Position numbers and translations under genes: made by a program. 64,000 nt of DNA, from NCBI GenBank assembly GCA_001580565.1, contig LRBF01000013.1, positions 1 to 64,000 of the forward strand, given 5' to 3'. The stretch comes from Caballeronia megalochromosomata. Its GTDB lineage: Bacteria; Pseudomonadota; Gammaproteobacteria; Burkholderiales; Burkholderiaceae. Under the pieces are notes generated by a model. The model was not told the DNA's origin. It searched no databases and saw only the letters and a list, made by a program, of their open reading frames with translations. This document shows positions 8,776 to 17,627 of this stretch, one piece after another (position 1 is the stretch's first letter; the number at the start of each line of letters is the position of its first letter).

Positions 8776-9429
8776 TCAAGAAAGACATGCATCGCGGATT
8801 CGATTCAGCGCGGCTAATCTCGCTATAGCGTCGCTTGCCTCGATGAACTCTTGAGAGGCTTCGAGAAGTTCACCGTCCTCGACTATTTTTTCATCCCAGC
8901 CAAACTCCCGAAGCCGACGGTTCAATTTGCAGGCACCGATGGTGAAATTGCCTTTATCGGTTCGGTCGATGAAGAAGCCACGATAGACCAGGATGTGTTT
9001 GCTGTATTCGTCGAAGTGGGGCTGCACTATTCGAAAGCCATTCGACGACCGTGGATACGAGATGCGACCCGTCCGCGAGGCAAGCGTGTCTGGCTCGGCA
9101 TTGGCGACTTCCTGCTCTCGCTTTATCTCGTTGCAATCGGCACAAACAACGCAAAGGTTCTTCGGCTCAAACATGAATTGCGGGTACTTCGACTTTGGGG
9201 CGATATGTTCCACATGACAGTTCAAGGCGGACGTCAACGACACGTCCTTCCGACAGTATGCGCATCTGCCTTTCTGGACTCTTCTGTAGTGCCTTCTGAC
9301 GAGCGAGCGCAGCGGCTCGAGTTCATCGCAACTCCAATCCTTATGGGTGAAAGTCGCGTCGGCCTTTTTCCTTTCAATAAGCGTCTCCAGGTCCGGAGGG
9401 AAGGATACCGGTTCAACGATTTCACTCAT
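8776..9429 (-). CDS. ptuB: Septu-type HNH nuclease (PtuB-like), cassette 2
   Basis: A 217-residue HNH nuclease. Zinc ligands are C56xxC59 and C93xxC96 (with C99), and the catalytic strand is HVEHIAPKSKYPQF (~72-85), then N91 and the ADCNEIKRE helix. This is the pattern of the PtuB / retron-Ec78-associated HNH family. No reverse transcriptase is nearby, so a retron is unlikely. Its ATG at 9429 overlaps the end of the upstream ATPase by 8 bases, so they are co-translated. It differs clearly from the PtuB-like protein at 7231, so the two cassettes are not a recent duplication. Confidence 0.75.
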   Translation of the reverse strand: MSEIVEPVSFPPDLETLIERKKADATFTHKDWSCDELEPLRSLVRRHYRRVQKGRCAYCRKDVSLTSALNCHVEHIAPKSKYPQFMFEPKNLCVVCADCNEIKREQEVANAEPDTLASRTGRISYPRSSNGFRIVQPHFDEYSKHILVYRGFFIDRTDKGNFTIGACKLNRRLREFGWDEKIVEDGELLEASQEFIEASDAIARLAALNRIRDACLS

Positions 9430-10816
9430 AGGCGCTCCGCATCTCCTTGAGCGCAAGGATGAGGTCTAACACGGGGTCGTCATTGTTCAGCAAGTGAATC
9501 ATGCTTTCGAGCTTGCCCATAGTGATTCGAGCCTCAAGGTCGAACCCTCGCTTTTTCGATACGGAGGAAAAGAGAGTGAGAGCAGTGCGACTGAGATACT
9601 CGTTCCGATAGCCGGGTGCTCGGAACACTTCGGCCAGTTGATAGTCGATAGATTTGTGGGAATAGCTATTGGCAGGTTCCGCAGTTCCCGTTTCCATGGA
9701 CATCACGTGACAGTTGCCCGCAGGAAGTTGAGCGACAATCTGCGGCGAGTGAGTGGCGATGACGAAGTGACATCCCTCGAAGTGACTGAAGGTTTTGTAG
9801 AGAAGGTGGATATACTTCTCCTGCCACTCGGGATGAAGACAAATTTCCGGCTCGTCAATGCAAATCAGGGCACCGTCCCTGATTTGACTTCCGATGCCGA
9901 GTAGACTTAATACGACGGCTTGTTCGCCGGAGCTCGCGTCGGTTATGTTGAAACTCTCTCGCTCTCCTCTCTTGAATAAGACAACATCTTTCAGTCGCAG
10001 CATGCCGACTCGAAGGAGGAAGAGCGCCTCGGCGAGGACAAAATCGCCACTCAGAAAGTCGGCGCTTCCTCCTTCCGTGTCGCCAATGGCAATGCCGTGC
10101 TTGTTCAGTCGCAGGTGAATGGTCCTCTGACGCCGCGACAATCTTCGACTCTGGACGAGGTCGAGCGCTCGCTTGACGTCCTCGGTCGGAGACTCAAACA
10201 TTTGCCTATAGCCATTCACGGCGTCATTCGGAAAGAACGGTCCGCTGTTTCGCATCCGCTCTTCAAGTGCCTCGTGCGGATGCTCCGCATTAGCTAACTC
10301 CTTTAGCAGAACCTCGGGGATAAGTTGAAACGAGACAGAGATGGTCGGCTCGTAAGCCAAGTACTCCAGCACTCCCGCAACCGCTTCAGCTTGAGCCGGA
10401 TTGCTCTGGGCCGAGAGGAAAAGGGTGCTGACTATCTTCGATAGGTAGGCCAAGCTGAGGTTAGAGCTCGGTAGTCCTCGAAGACCAAGATAGGTATAGC
10501 CGGCGACGACATTGCCACGCCTCGGAAGAGGAAACCTATCGAACGGGCTCGTGGACACGCTGATGATATGCGAGGGCGCCTCTGACTTCTGCAGGTTGCC
10601 CAACGGCTCATACCGGCCGCCTCGCTCGCTGCGGTCCCATTGCTCGCCCGAAAGAACACCACCCATCAGGTTCAGTATTAGTGACCGCAAGAGGCGGCTT
10701 TTACCAGTCCCGTTCCTCCCAACAATAACTGTAAAGGTGTTGCTACCAGGGAATCGTCCGTAGTGCTGGTGCACAAACTGAAAACGGCCCATCTGTGAAG
10801 AATATTCAAAGAGCAC
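9422..10816 (-). CDS. ptuA: Septu-type ATPase (PtuA-like), cassette 2
   Basis: A 464-residue ABC-like ATPase: Walker A GRNGTGKS (33-40), signature SSGEQAVVLSLLGIG, Walker B ALICIDEPEICLHPEW (~320), switch ATHSPQIV. The SGEQ signature and DEPE Walker B are closer to the RecF/AAA_21 type than those of the first Septu-like ATPase, which has DEGD. The start is GTG at 10816 behind AGAGGA; no ATG is available upstream before a stop. It begins 57 bases after the end of gajB on the same strand, so Gabija and this pair may share one transcript. Confidence 0.75.
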   Translation of the reverse strand: MLFEYSSQMGRFQFVHQHYGRFPGSNTFTVIVGRNGTGKSRLLRSLILNLMGGVLSGEQWDRSERGGRYEPLGNLQKSEAPSHIISVSTSPFDRFPLPRRGNVVAGYTYLGLRGLPSSNLSLAYLSKIVSTLFLSAQSNPAQAEAVAGVLEYLAYEPTISVSFQLIPEVLLKELANAEHPHEALEERMRNSGPFFPNDAVNGYRQMFESPTEDVKRALDLVQSRRLSRRQRTIHLRLNKHGIAIGDTEGGSADFLSGDFVLAEALFLLRVGMLRLKDVVLFKRGERESFNITDASSGEQAVVLSLLGIGSQIRDGALICIDEPEICLHPEWQEKYIHLLYKTFSHFEGCHFVIATHSPQIVAQLPAGNCHVMSMETGTAEPANSYSHKSIDYQLAEVFRAPGYRNEYLSRTALTLFSSVSKKRGFDLEARITMGKLESMIHLLNNDDPVLDLILALKEMRSAYE

Positions 10817-10873
10817 AACTTCCTCTGATTCAATATCGAACGACGTTTCGTTGGGGAGGCGTTGATGGTGTCG

Positions 10874-12592
10874 TTATGTTAGAAACGGACTGATACTGTC
10901 CGCCGGCGTAAGGATGGTCGCACGATGGATAGCGCGCGTGACCGCAACGCGGAGCACGAGCCTATCCTGAGCGACCGCGTTCGGGTCTTCAGGGCGTTTC
11001 ATCAGGCGTGAATGGTGTCGACCTTCGTATACGAAGACTTCGTCAAACTCCTTGCCCTTCGATTTGTGTATCGTCATCACGTGCAGCCCCTTCGTTTTGC
11101 TCTGCGACGCTGCAAAGTGTTCCTGCAAAAGCGCGTCCTTGACAGCTCTTTCGGCTCCACTGTAGTGCCCGAACTCCTTCCAGATTGCACTGAGGGAGTT
11201 TCTGAATGCCGAGCCACGGTGAAGGAGACGCAGATATCGGGCGTCTTCAGCAATTCGCTGCAGGGCCGTCGCCCGAGACTGAGCAAACAGGGAGCGAACG
11301 GCCAGCCAATCGTCGACGGCGCTTCCTGTAAACGTTTTCCGGCAGCATTCGCCCGCAATTCGCTGGCATTCGTCAATGAGCTCTTTGCGACGAACGCCCC
11401 TTATCTTGCCAGTCGAGCGGAAGGCGTTCAATGCAGCGGCAAGCTCGAGGTCAGCACGTGGTGTCCCGTCTCGGCCGCCACGGCCGCGAATGTGTGACAT
11501 CAGCGCACCGAGCAACCTGTCGTTGACCTCCTGCTCCCGGCCTCCCTCAAGCGTAGCGGCTATTACGACCGCAGCTAGCGCCGGTGGCTCAGCGTCCATG
11601 GCGACATCATGGTCCAGCTCAGGCAGTCCATCGCTAGCGGTCGACAGGTAGTCGGAGACGCCAATCATCAACGCTCGTGATGGAACAAGGATGGCGACCG
11701 AAAAATCCGCAGCGCCTATGAGGCGACGTACAGCGGCTAAGACCCTCGTCTTGAGCTGGTAGTGCGGGCTCCGTCCGAAGTAGTACCCGTAGGGGAAAAT
11801 GCGTACGTCGCTGTATCGCTTACCTTTATGCGCGTCCGTGAGCAAGTCATTACCGAAAGTCGTGATGTCGGTACCGCTGCTACGGTGATTTTCTCCGACA
11901 AAGTCGAAAGTGTCCGCGCGGAACTCAGTTGCAAATTCTGACAGCCTCGCCGGGTCGGCCCCTCGGAACTCGTAGATGCGCTGCTCAGGGTCTCCGAGCG
12001 CAATCAAACGGCTTTGCTGACCGAGTAGGCGCATCAATGCCCACTGGTCGGCGTCGGTGTCCTGGAACTCGTCGAGGATGATAAGCGGGTATGCCTGTGA
12101 ATAAATCCTGGTCAACGCCTTACTACACGAGAGCAGCCTCGCCGACAGGCGAGCAAACAGGTCAAAATGAAGGCGACCCTCCTCGTAGAACAACCGCTCC
12201 TTTTCTTCATCGCGTCTTTCTGTCGCGAAGTCAGCAAGGTGCGCTGCCGCCTCTGGCGGTGGCAGTAGACGGACGCGAGTCCGACCATTCAGGAGATACG
12301 CGTGGCTTCTAAGAATACTCCAGGCGAAGCTGTGGTAAGTGTTGATTTCGAGTTGTTGGAGCTCTTGGCGACCTACGAGCTGCACCGCTTTCTCAGCAAT
12401 CCGGGCGACGGTAGACCGAGCAAAACTAAGAAACAGAACACGCTGTCCTTCCGCTAGCGCACCCGCGCGAATCTCGTTTCGGGCTTTGACAAGGGACACG
12501 TGCGTCTTGCCTGCACCCGGTCCGCCCATGGCGAGAACGTGTCCTGACGACAGCAGGAATCGCCGTTTCTCATCGCTCCAATCCTCGCTCAT
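10874..12592 (-). CDS. gajB: Gabija protein GajB (UvrD-like helicase)
   Basis: A 572-residue superfamily 1 helicase with motifs intact: Walker A GGPGAGKT (23-30), Ia FLSFARSTVARI, II LIILDEFQDTDADQW, III ALGDPEQRIYEFRGAD, IV ENHRSS, V MTIHKSKGKEFDEVFV, and VI RLVLRVAVTRA. In Gabija, GajB associates with the GajA nuclease and is activated by DNA ends. The ATG at 12592 overlaps the gajA stop as ATGA, the usual Gabija coupling and the reason for preferring it over longer readings. Slightly longer than the Bacillus GajB (~494). Immediately followed by the second Septu-like pair. Confidence 0.85.
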   Translation of the reverse strand: MSEDWSDEKRRFLLSSGHVLAMGGPGAGKTHVSLVKARNEIRAGALAEGQRVLFLSFARSTVARIAEKAVQLVGRQELQQLEINTYHSFAWSILRSHAYLLNGRTRVRLLPPPEAAAHLADFATERRDEEKERLFYEEGRLHFDLFARLSARLLSCSKALTRIYSQAYPLIILDEFQDTDADQWALMRLLGQQSRLIALGDPEQRIYEFRGADPARLSEFATEFRADTFDFVGENHRSSGTDITTFGNDLLTDAHKGKRYSDVRIFPYGYYFGRSPHYQLKTRVLAAVRRLIGAADFSVAILVPSRALMIGVSDYLSTASDGLPELDHDVAMDAEPPALAAVVIAATLEGGREQEVNDRLLGALMSHIRGRGGRDGTPRADLELAAALNAFRSTGKIRGVRRKELIDECQRIAGECCRKTFTGSAVDDWLAVRSLFAQSRATALQRIAEDARYLRLLHRGSAFRNSLSAIWKEFGHYSGAERAVKDALLQEHFAASQSKTKGLHVMTIHKSKGKEFDEVFVYEGRHHSRLMKRPEDPNAVAQDRLVLRVAVTRAIHRATILTPADSISPFLT

Positions 12593-14652
12593 GATTCGAA
12601 GCGCGGCGGATACGGAACAAACGGAGGATAGGTGGTCGCCCCCTCTAAGCTCCCAACCTCGGAGCTTGCCGCTCCGCCAGTCGCTGGCTCCGCTGCCGTC
12701 GCAGGCTCGGCCGCCGTAGCTACTGCTTTGAAAAAGGCGGGCACTTGTCCAGTCGCCTGTGTCGAGCTGGGCGTGCTGCCGGCGCCGCCTGTCTCCTCTT
12801 CCGAGGTGCTTCCGACCGCCGCGTTCCAAGCGTCCGGTTCCGAGCGATGCTCCGCCTTGTGCGCAGCGCTTTCCGGCGTAGCCGCGACAACCACTGATGC
12901 GGTCGCCGGGGGCTCGATGACCTGCGCGATTGCTTTCAGAGTGTCTCGCACGTATCGCGGCACATCTTCTACAACTGCGCAGGTAGCGAGGAGGTCGCCG
13001 ATGTCACCACCTCCTTTCTTCCAGCCGAAGTAGTCGGTGAGAGCGCTTTGGATGTCCGCTAACGACGATGTATCTGATGGCGTCTTCGCGGTCAAGTGTT
13101 GCGGCCACTCGCCGCCTGAGACCAACTCGAGCGCGTACGCACGCAGCGCTGACTCACTTGTCTGCGACAGGATAAGGTCTTCGATTCCCTTCGCCGGTGA
13201 CTCGTACGCATAGTCCACTGCCTGCGTGATGACTTCCAGTCGCTCGGCGGACTGCTTATCGAACACCGCAAGCACTACTTTCCCTAGCCCGCGCAGGAAT
13301 TCGCCAAGTCCGGCGACGTTCGTCTCACCTTGAGCGTCAATGATTGCCACGCCAAGATTATCAAGCGTCTTGAACTCATCAGGGGCCAGTTCATGGAGCC
13401 GGGTTGCCGCAGCGGGAAAGGCGTCGAATTCCGTTCGACCCTCCACGACCAGCACATACTTGGCCAACAGCGTTTCACAAAACCGCGTGCGCAGTTCCGC
13501 CCGATACGACTTTGGCTTCACACTCGGCGGATAACCAGCGACCTTACCCTGGAGTTGGCCGCCAGACCGGGTCAGCACGCAAATCTGTTCGGGTTTGAAT
13601 TCTTCGAGCACGTACGGGGAGTGCGATGTAAAGATGGCCTGTGCTGACCTCTGGCTAAGCGAAGAAATGATTCGCTTTTGTGTGTGCGGTGGAATCGCAG
13701 TCTCAGGTTCCTCCATCGCGAAGATGACGTTCTGTTTGAGCTGCGCGATGATGGAAAGAAGAGACAACACCAGAGTGTTGATAGTGCCGGTACCCTGATG
13801 TTGGTAAGGGGCGGCGTAGTTGCTCCCGTCCGGCCGGACGGCACCGGTGCCCATGAACACGGTCAATGTCCGCCTGAGCATCTCTCGGGTAAGGTCTGAG
13901 ACGCGCATGTGCGGGTTTTCAGCCCAATCGGACGGGACGTAGTGACGTACGGCATCCTGCACGGAAGCGAGCAACGCTCCAATCTGCTCCTGCTCGCCGA
14001 CCGACAACGCTCGCAAATCGGTGAGCAAGTCTTCCCAGAGCTTCAGCCTCTTATCCTGAAGGCGAAGAATGATGTCGAGCAACGACCCACGCTCGAGACT
14101 CAGCGCTCGAGCCCCGGTGCGGAGCGTGCGCAACAGAAGAAACCCACACCGACGCTTGTCGGAGGTCGTGAAGCGCGCGTATCCGCCCTCATCGAGCTCG
14201 GGCACCGCATAGAACGTGTCGCCTAAGAAGTCATCTTCCTCCGCGTCGTACCAGCCATTGAAGAAGACGCGTAGGGCGGGAGCGACGCCGGCGGTGTCGG
14301 TGCCCTCTGCGGGGGGACCAGCCAACAACTGGCGCCTCGCCAAGTCCCACCATTCGAGATGCTCTCGGAAATGCCGCAGCTGCTCAATGGAAAGGTCGGA
14401 GACGACGACTTCCGTTTGAATGGGAATGACAGCTTTTGTTTCGCTATCTAGGTACAATCCAGCGTAGAAGTCGTGTTCATCCACGACAGGACGCCGGCCG
14501 AGCCGCTCGGGGCCCAAAACGAGGTCAATGGCCTCAAGCAGAGTCGACTTCCCTGTGTTGTTGTCGCCGACAAGTACAGTGTGACCGTCGAGGAAGATTT
14601 CGCCCTTTGCGATGCCTCGGAAATTGCTTGCACGAACGCGAACCACCTGCAT
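12589..14652 (-). CDS. gajA: Gabija protein GajA (OLD-family ATPase/TOPRIM nuclease)
   Basis: An OLD-family protein: residues 1-~390 are an ABC-like ATPase (Walker A GDNNTGKST at 29-37; Walker B VIFAMEEPETAI; switch FTSHSPYV). Residues ~395-580 are a TOPRIM domain (LVVEGRTEFDAF with the metal-binding Glu, then VAIIDAQGE and VLAVFDKQS). GajA is a sequence-specific DNA-nicking nuclease whose activity is inhibited by nucleotides. The last TOPRIM acidic motif reads D-K-Q, not D-x-D. A ~105-residue Ala/Pro/Thr/Glu-rich tail, with repeated ATAAEPAT, follows residue ~583 and makes it longer (687) than typical GajA (~580). ATG 14652 is chosen because the OLD-type N-terminus (MQVVRVRASNFRGI) begins there. 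Confidence 0.85.
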   Translation of the reverse strand: MQVVRVRASNFRGIAKGEIFLDGHTVLVGDNNTGKSTLLEAIDLVLGPERLGRRPVVDEHDFYAGLYLDSETKAVIPIQTEVVVSDLSIEQLRHFREHLEWWDLARRQLLAGPPAEGTDTAGVAPALRVFFNGWYDAEEDDFLGDTFYAVPELDEGGYARFTTSDKRRCGFLLLRTLRTGARALSLERGSLLDIILRLQDKRLKLWEDLLTDLRALSVGEQEQIGALLASVQDAVRHYVPSDWAENPHMRVSDLTREMLRRTLTVFMGTGAVRPDGSNYAAPYQHQGTGTINTLVLSLLSIIAQLKQNVIFAMEEPETAIPPHTQKRIISSLSQRSAQAIFTSHSPYVLEEFKPEQICVLTRSGGQLQGKVAGYPPSVKPKSYRAELRTRFCETLLAKYVLVVEGRTEFDAFPAAATRLHELAPDEFKTLDNLGVAIIDAQGETNVAGLGEFLRGLGKVVLAVFDKQSAERLEVITQAVDYAYESPAKGIEDLILSQTSESALRAYALELVSGGEWPQHLTAKTPSDTSSLADIQSALTDYFGWKKGGGDIGDLLATCAVVEDVPRYVRDTLKAIAQVIEPPATASVVVAATPESAAHKAEHRSEPDAWNAAVGSTSEEETGGAGSTPSSTQATGQVPAFFKAVATAAEPATAAEPATGGAASSEVGSLEGATTYPPFVPYPPRFES

Positions 14653-14851
14653 ATCGAGTGCCTCTCGGATTTTGTGACTTCCCGGACCGCATTCAATGTG
14701 CGACCGTGGCAGCGGCTGCTTTCCTAAAGCGCTCAGTCCGCGCAGGCATTCTAATGGTATTGAGCTCCCTGCGTGGATACGCGATGGCTTTCTAAACAAG
14801 AAACGACGCCATCTTTTCAACGTGGCTTCGCTGATGCGCTTGCAAACATAT

Positions 14852-15162
14852 ATGCCCAACGGAACTAAGACGAATCGCGACGATTTCACGACGGCGCAGA
14901 AATTCGACCTAGCGAAGCGACTCAATTTTCATTGCTCAATCTGCGATGCTCCAACGACTGGTCCAATTCTGAACTCGAACAAAGCGATGAATTTCGGGGA
15001 GGCGGCTCACATCAAGGCCGCGGCGCAAGGTTCGACCCGGCACAAACCCCGGAAGAGCGCAAATCCAGCGATAACGCAATCTGGGCCTGCTCTATCTGCG
15101 CAAAGATTATCGACCGAGACGAAGACTCGTATCGCCTTGAACCCAACGCCTTTGATACTTAG
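14852..15162 (+). pseudogene. HNH endonuclease gene, frameshifted
   Basis: Frame 1 from ATG 14852 reads like a known small HNH family: FHCSICDAPTTGPILNSNKA then GEAAHIKAAAQG. It then loses sense at about 15030. The protein continues in another frame from about 15025: GARFDPAQTPEERKSSDNA, then IWACSICAKIIDRDEDSYRL, ending at 15162. The two halves together give CxxC ... AAHI ... N ... CxxC, the HNH/zinc layout, so a small out-of-frame deletion has broken the gene. It diverges from gajA and could once have been part of a nuclease module. Alternative: sequencing error at the shift. Confidence 0.7.
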
Positions 15163-15176
15163 CTCCATTACATCAA

Positions 15177-15386
15177 CTAACATGCTAACCGAGACAGAGC
15201 AATGAGCGAAGGAACGTTCTCAAGCGAAAGCCCGCAAGAGCGGGCCGCAATGAGACTAGCATTAGGAACAGTACCGCCCTTGTGATGCGAGCCCGTACCA
15301 CCGTGGGGATGCTCCCCTTTCGGGCAGGCGTGGGCGTTACTGGCGATGCACAGCAGCGCGGCGATAAAAGCAGCGATTCTTTTCAC
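15177..15386 (-). CDS. Small secreted His/Gly/Lys-rich protein
   Basis: A GTG start at 15386 lies 5 bases after AGGAG. It encodes a signal peptide (KRIAAFIAALLCIASNAHA) followed by a short mature part CPKGEHPHGGTGSHHKGG and a tail. Similar small exported proteins with a CPKGEHPHGG core occur in Burkholderiaceae, function unknown. The histidines could bind metal. The C-terminal tail (SLIAARSCGLSLENVPSL) looks random, so the original stop may have been lost. Convergent with the broken HNH gene. Confidence 0.55.
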   Translation of the reverse strand: MKRIAAFIAALLCIASNAHACPKGEHPHGGTGSHHKGGTVPNASLIAARSCGLSLENVPSLIALSRLAC

Positions 15387-16007
15387 GGAGTCTCCTGATT
15401 GTCGTTCGCCGGCACGCTTCTGCCGACGGTCACGGCGTGACAATTATATTAAGGGCAGCGGCTGCGGTCACCTAAGTCGCGGTGCCGAAGGCGAGCCACT
15501 CGTTTCCCAGCGACAGTCGTTTCTGCAGTCGCCAGCGCTTCCGCCCGCTGAGAAGTGACCGGCTCGACCCCGAGCTCAGACATCAACTTGAGACGTCGGC
15601 TTCGGCATGGGCGACTGCAACCAAGCGTGCCACGAGATTAAGGACTTCCGGTGCAACGAAACGATTGATAGAAGCGTTGTGGCTTGCACCCGACGCAAGG
15701 CCAGTGTTAACAAAAGCTGCATACATTAAAGTAGTAGCAGTTAACAAAGGCACGCATATTTTGTGGATAGCGCCCGAATGCCCTTTGCCGTCAGAGACTT
15801 ACTGGTTTTATAACTATGTCGTGAACGTTTGAAGAACAGCCAAGAAGATTGAACAAGTTTTCGAGCTGGCAGTGTGTCGGGGAAGTTGTCAAGAATTGAC
15901 CCACAGGAATGCGACATCCGATTCAGAGCTTTTTCCACAGGTCGAGCGGAGTGGGCTTTGTGTTGGGTAGGAGTTCGGTCAGACCAGATGCGCAGAGAAC
16001 GCCTTAC
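15387..16007. other. Intergenic stretch, no gene supported
   Basis: About 620 bases with only weak frames. A plus-strand frame ending at 15832 (ILWIAPECPLPSETYWFYNY near its end) is the longest but lacks a ribosome site and its first half is poor. It may be a gene remnant. No repeat or RNA gene was recognised. Confidence 0.4.
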
Positions 16008-16463
16008 CTATTTTCGGGCGCGCCCGCTCACACCCTCGTACGCCACAGTTCTAGTTCCGATTTGCAGTCGCCGTCTGATGCGACGTGCGCCTGTCGTAAT
16101 TGTTGTCTGCATGGGAATCTGAGTCGATTTGCCGGCGTTGTACTCGCGAAAGAGCTTGCCGGGGCCGATGTCGATTTCTAGCCTCTCGAAGACTTCCGAG
16201 ACGATGGCCTCAAAGGTGGCTGCTGGTGCCAGCCTACCGGTGAACCGATTCTTCCGCGTCTTGCAGTAAATCCCGTGGCCAACCCGAATGAGCTTGCGAG
16301 AGGTGACGAGCTTCGCTAGTACGCGAGTCAGTTGTGATTTGCCTCCGAGTCTCCGTAGGTCGGAACGAAGAACCACGGCGCCTGGGCGTCGGCGAATAGA
16401 CCGCAATACTCGCTGCTCCACCGTAGATTCGCGTATTCGAGTGGAGGAGCCGGCCCTCACCAT
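16008..16463 (-). CDS. AbiEi-like / DUF6088 protein
   Basis: A 151-residue basic protein with a winged-helix-like N-terminus (VEQRVLRSIRRRPGAVVLRS), then a GGKSQLTRVLAKLV helix and a beta-rich GHGIYCKTRKNRF segment. This order is that of DUF6088 proteins, relatives of the AbiEi antitoxin of type IV toxin-antitoxin systems. In AbiE the partner is a nucleotidyltransferase (AbiEii); none is found here. Its ATG overlaps the end of the upstream XRE gene by 7 bases, so the two form an operon. Family call is from pattern recognition. Confidence 0.65.
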   Translation of the reverse strand: MVRAGSSTRIRESTVEQRVLRSIRRRPGAVVLRSDLRRLGGKSQLTRVLAKLVTSRKLIRVGHGIYCKTRKNRFTGRLAPAATFEAIVSEVFERLEIDIGPGKLFREYNAGKSTQIPMQTTITTGARRIRRRLQIGTRTVAYEGVSGRARK

Positions 16464-16720
16464 TCCGAGACGCTCGTCGACTTGGTCGGGTCCGGCAATT
16501 GAAGGTGCAACTCAAGGCCAAGAACTGCGCACCAACTCAGGAGCTGTCCGAAGCTCACATCTTCTGGATGCTTTTCCAAGTACGAGACGCGGTTTTGACT
16601 CAAGGCTACGCGCTGCGCGATTTGCGACTGCGTAAGTTTTCGCGATTTGCGTTGGGTACGGAGGAGCTGGCCGAGCTGTGGCGCAGTGACGAGACGCTGA
16701 GAGAAGAGAGGAGCAGACAT
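16457..16720 (-). CDS. XRE-type DNA-binding protein (HipB-like)
   Basis: An 87-residue helix-turn-helix protein: LGQLLRTQRKSRKLTQSQIA, then QRVALSQNRVSYLEK and a C-terminal SFGQLLSWCAVLGLELHLQL strand. This is the HipB arrangement, where the C-terminal strand helps dimerise. HipB normally pairs with the HipA kinase; here the next gene is a DUF6088 protein instead. ATG 16720 is used; a TTG at 16747 would add nine residues. Likely autoregulates the two-gene operon. Confidence 0.75.
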   Translation of the reverse strand: MSAPLFSQRLVTAPQLGQLLRTQRKSRKLTQSQIAQRVALSQNRVSYLEKHPEDVSFGQLLSWCAVLGLELHLQLPDPTKSTSVSEW

Positions 16721-16907
16721 AGATATCCGTTCTTCGGTTATTTTCAATTTATCCGCATAGCGGCTGTTTCATCGCCGGCGTCGGCCCCCCGGATTTCCCT
16801 GCGAACAGCCGTAACGTCAAGCACGGCGGGGCTTATCGAGGACAGGCGGATACCGAAGCGGTCGGCGCCTTTATTGCGGTGCACGGCGCAACTCTCAACT
16901 CGCGATG

Positions 16908-17489
16908 TCATCGATGCTGCGGAACGCTGTGGCCATCCTTCCTTCCAAAGGTCGATTGGAGCATTGATTGAAGTTTTGCAAGCACTGCGGGTTCACTAAT
17001 TCCAAGCATTAAGTCCGTCTTCACCAACTGGTTACGACACCAGACCGGCCATCCGTAATCGTCGTCATCAATCGCAAGCCAAGCGCTCGGGCGGCGCCGA
17101 AGGACATCGCTCCAAACTTGCATGCCTCGAGCCATGCTTGCAAATGAAGCGTCGTCCATCCGACTGTGATAAGTCGCACCGATGACTCTCGCCCGTAAGC
17201 TAGGTGTGAACTGCTTGGTCACTCTGGCGATGCTTCCTCGATATCGACGGACCCATGACGTCGACAAGACGAGGCGCACTTGGGGATAGGGAGTCAGAAC
17301 CTCCTCGAGCAACTCCACGTGCTCGAATAGCCGATGGCCGGGTGCATTCGATAGAAAAGGCCCGACGCGTCGCTTTACGTAGACGGACTGAGGATGCAAA
17401 ACTGCATCGTAGTCGCAATAGAGCACCTCTCCGCCGAGCTGCCGCGGCGGCGGGATTTCGAAAGTAGGACCTGACATTCCTGTCAACAT
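16908..17489 (-). CDS. HAD-like phosphatase (Swiss-Army-Knife RNA-repair HAD type)
   Basis: A HAD-fold protein: nucleophile motif LYCDYDAVLHP (DxD), the threonine/serine motif LVLSTSWVRRYRG, and the late acidic motif WLAIDDDDYGWP. The segments SNAPGHRLFEHVELLEEVL and RARVIGATYHSR are characteristic of a family seen in Burkholderiaceae and annotated as HAD domains of RNA-repair proteins. The usual glycine after the second Asp is alanine (DYDAV), which may matter little. The start is uncertain between ATG 17489 and ATG 17477. It is last in a minus-strand row from 20776, after a 138-base gap. Confidence 0.7.
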   Translation of the reverse strand: MLTGMSGPTFEIPPPRQLGGEVLYCDYDAVLHPQSVYVKRRVGPFLSNAPGHRLFEHVELLEEVLTPYPQVRLVLSTSWVRRYRGSIARVTKQFTPSLRARVIGATYHSRMDDASFASMARGMQVWSDVLRRRPSAWLAIDDDDYGWPVWCRNQLVKTDLMLGISEPAVLAKLQSMLQSTFGRKDGHSVPQHR

Positions 17490-17627
17490 GCCGTCGTCCG
17501 TAGGGGTGAACGCACGAAGACACTTCCCTGAAGAAGTGTCGGGAAACCTGGTGGTCGTGTGACACGCCCACAAGGCCAGAAGCAACGTACATATCCAGAA
17601 TCGTCGTACTGTGGGTCGCCTGAAACA

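Noticed and set aside
8776-10816. Retron-Eco7-type system (HNH of the Ec78 family with its ATPase)
   Set aside because: No reverse transcriptase or msr-msd-like repeat is visible on either strand nearby.
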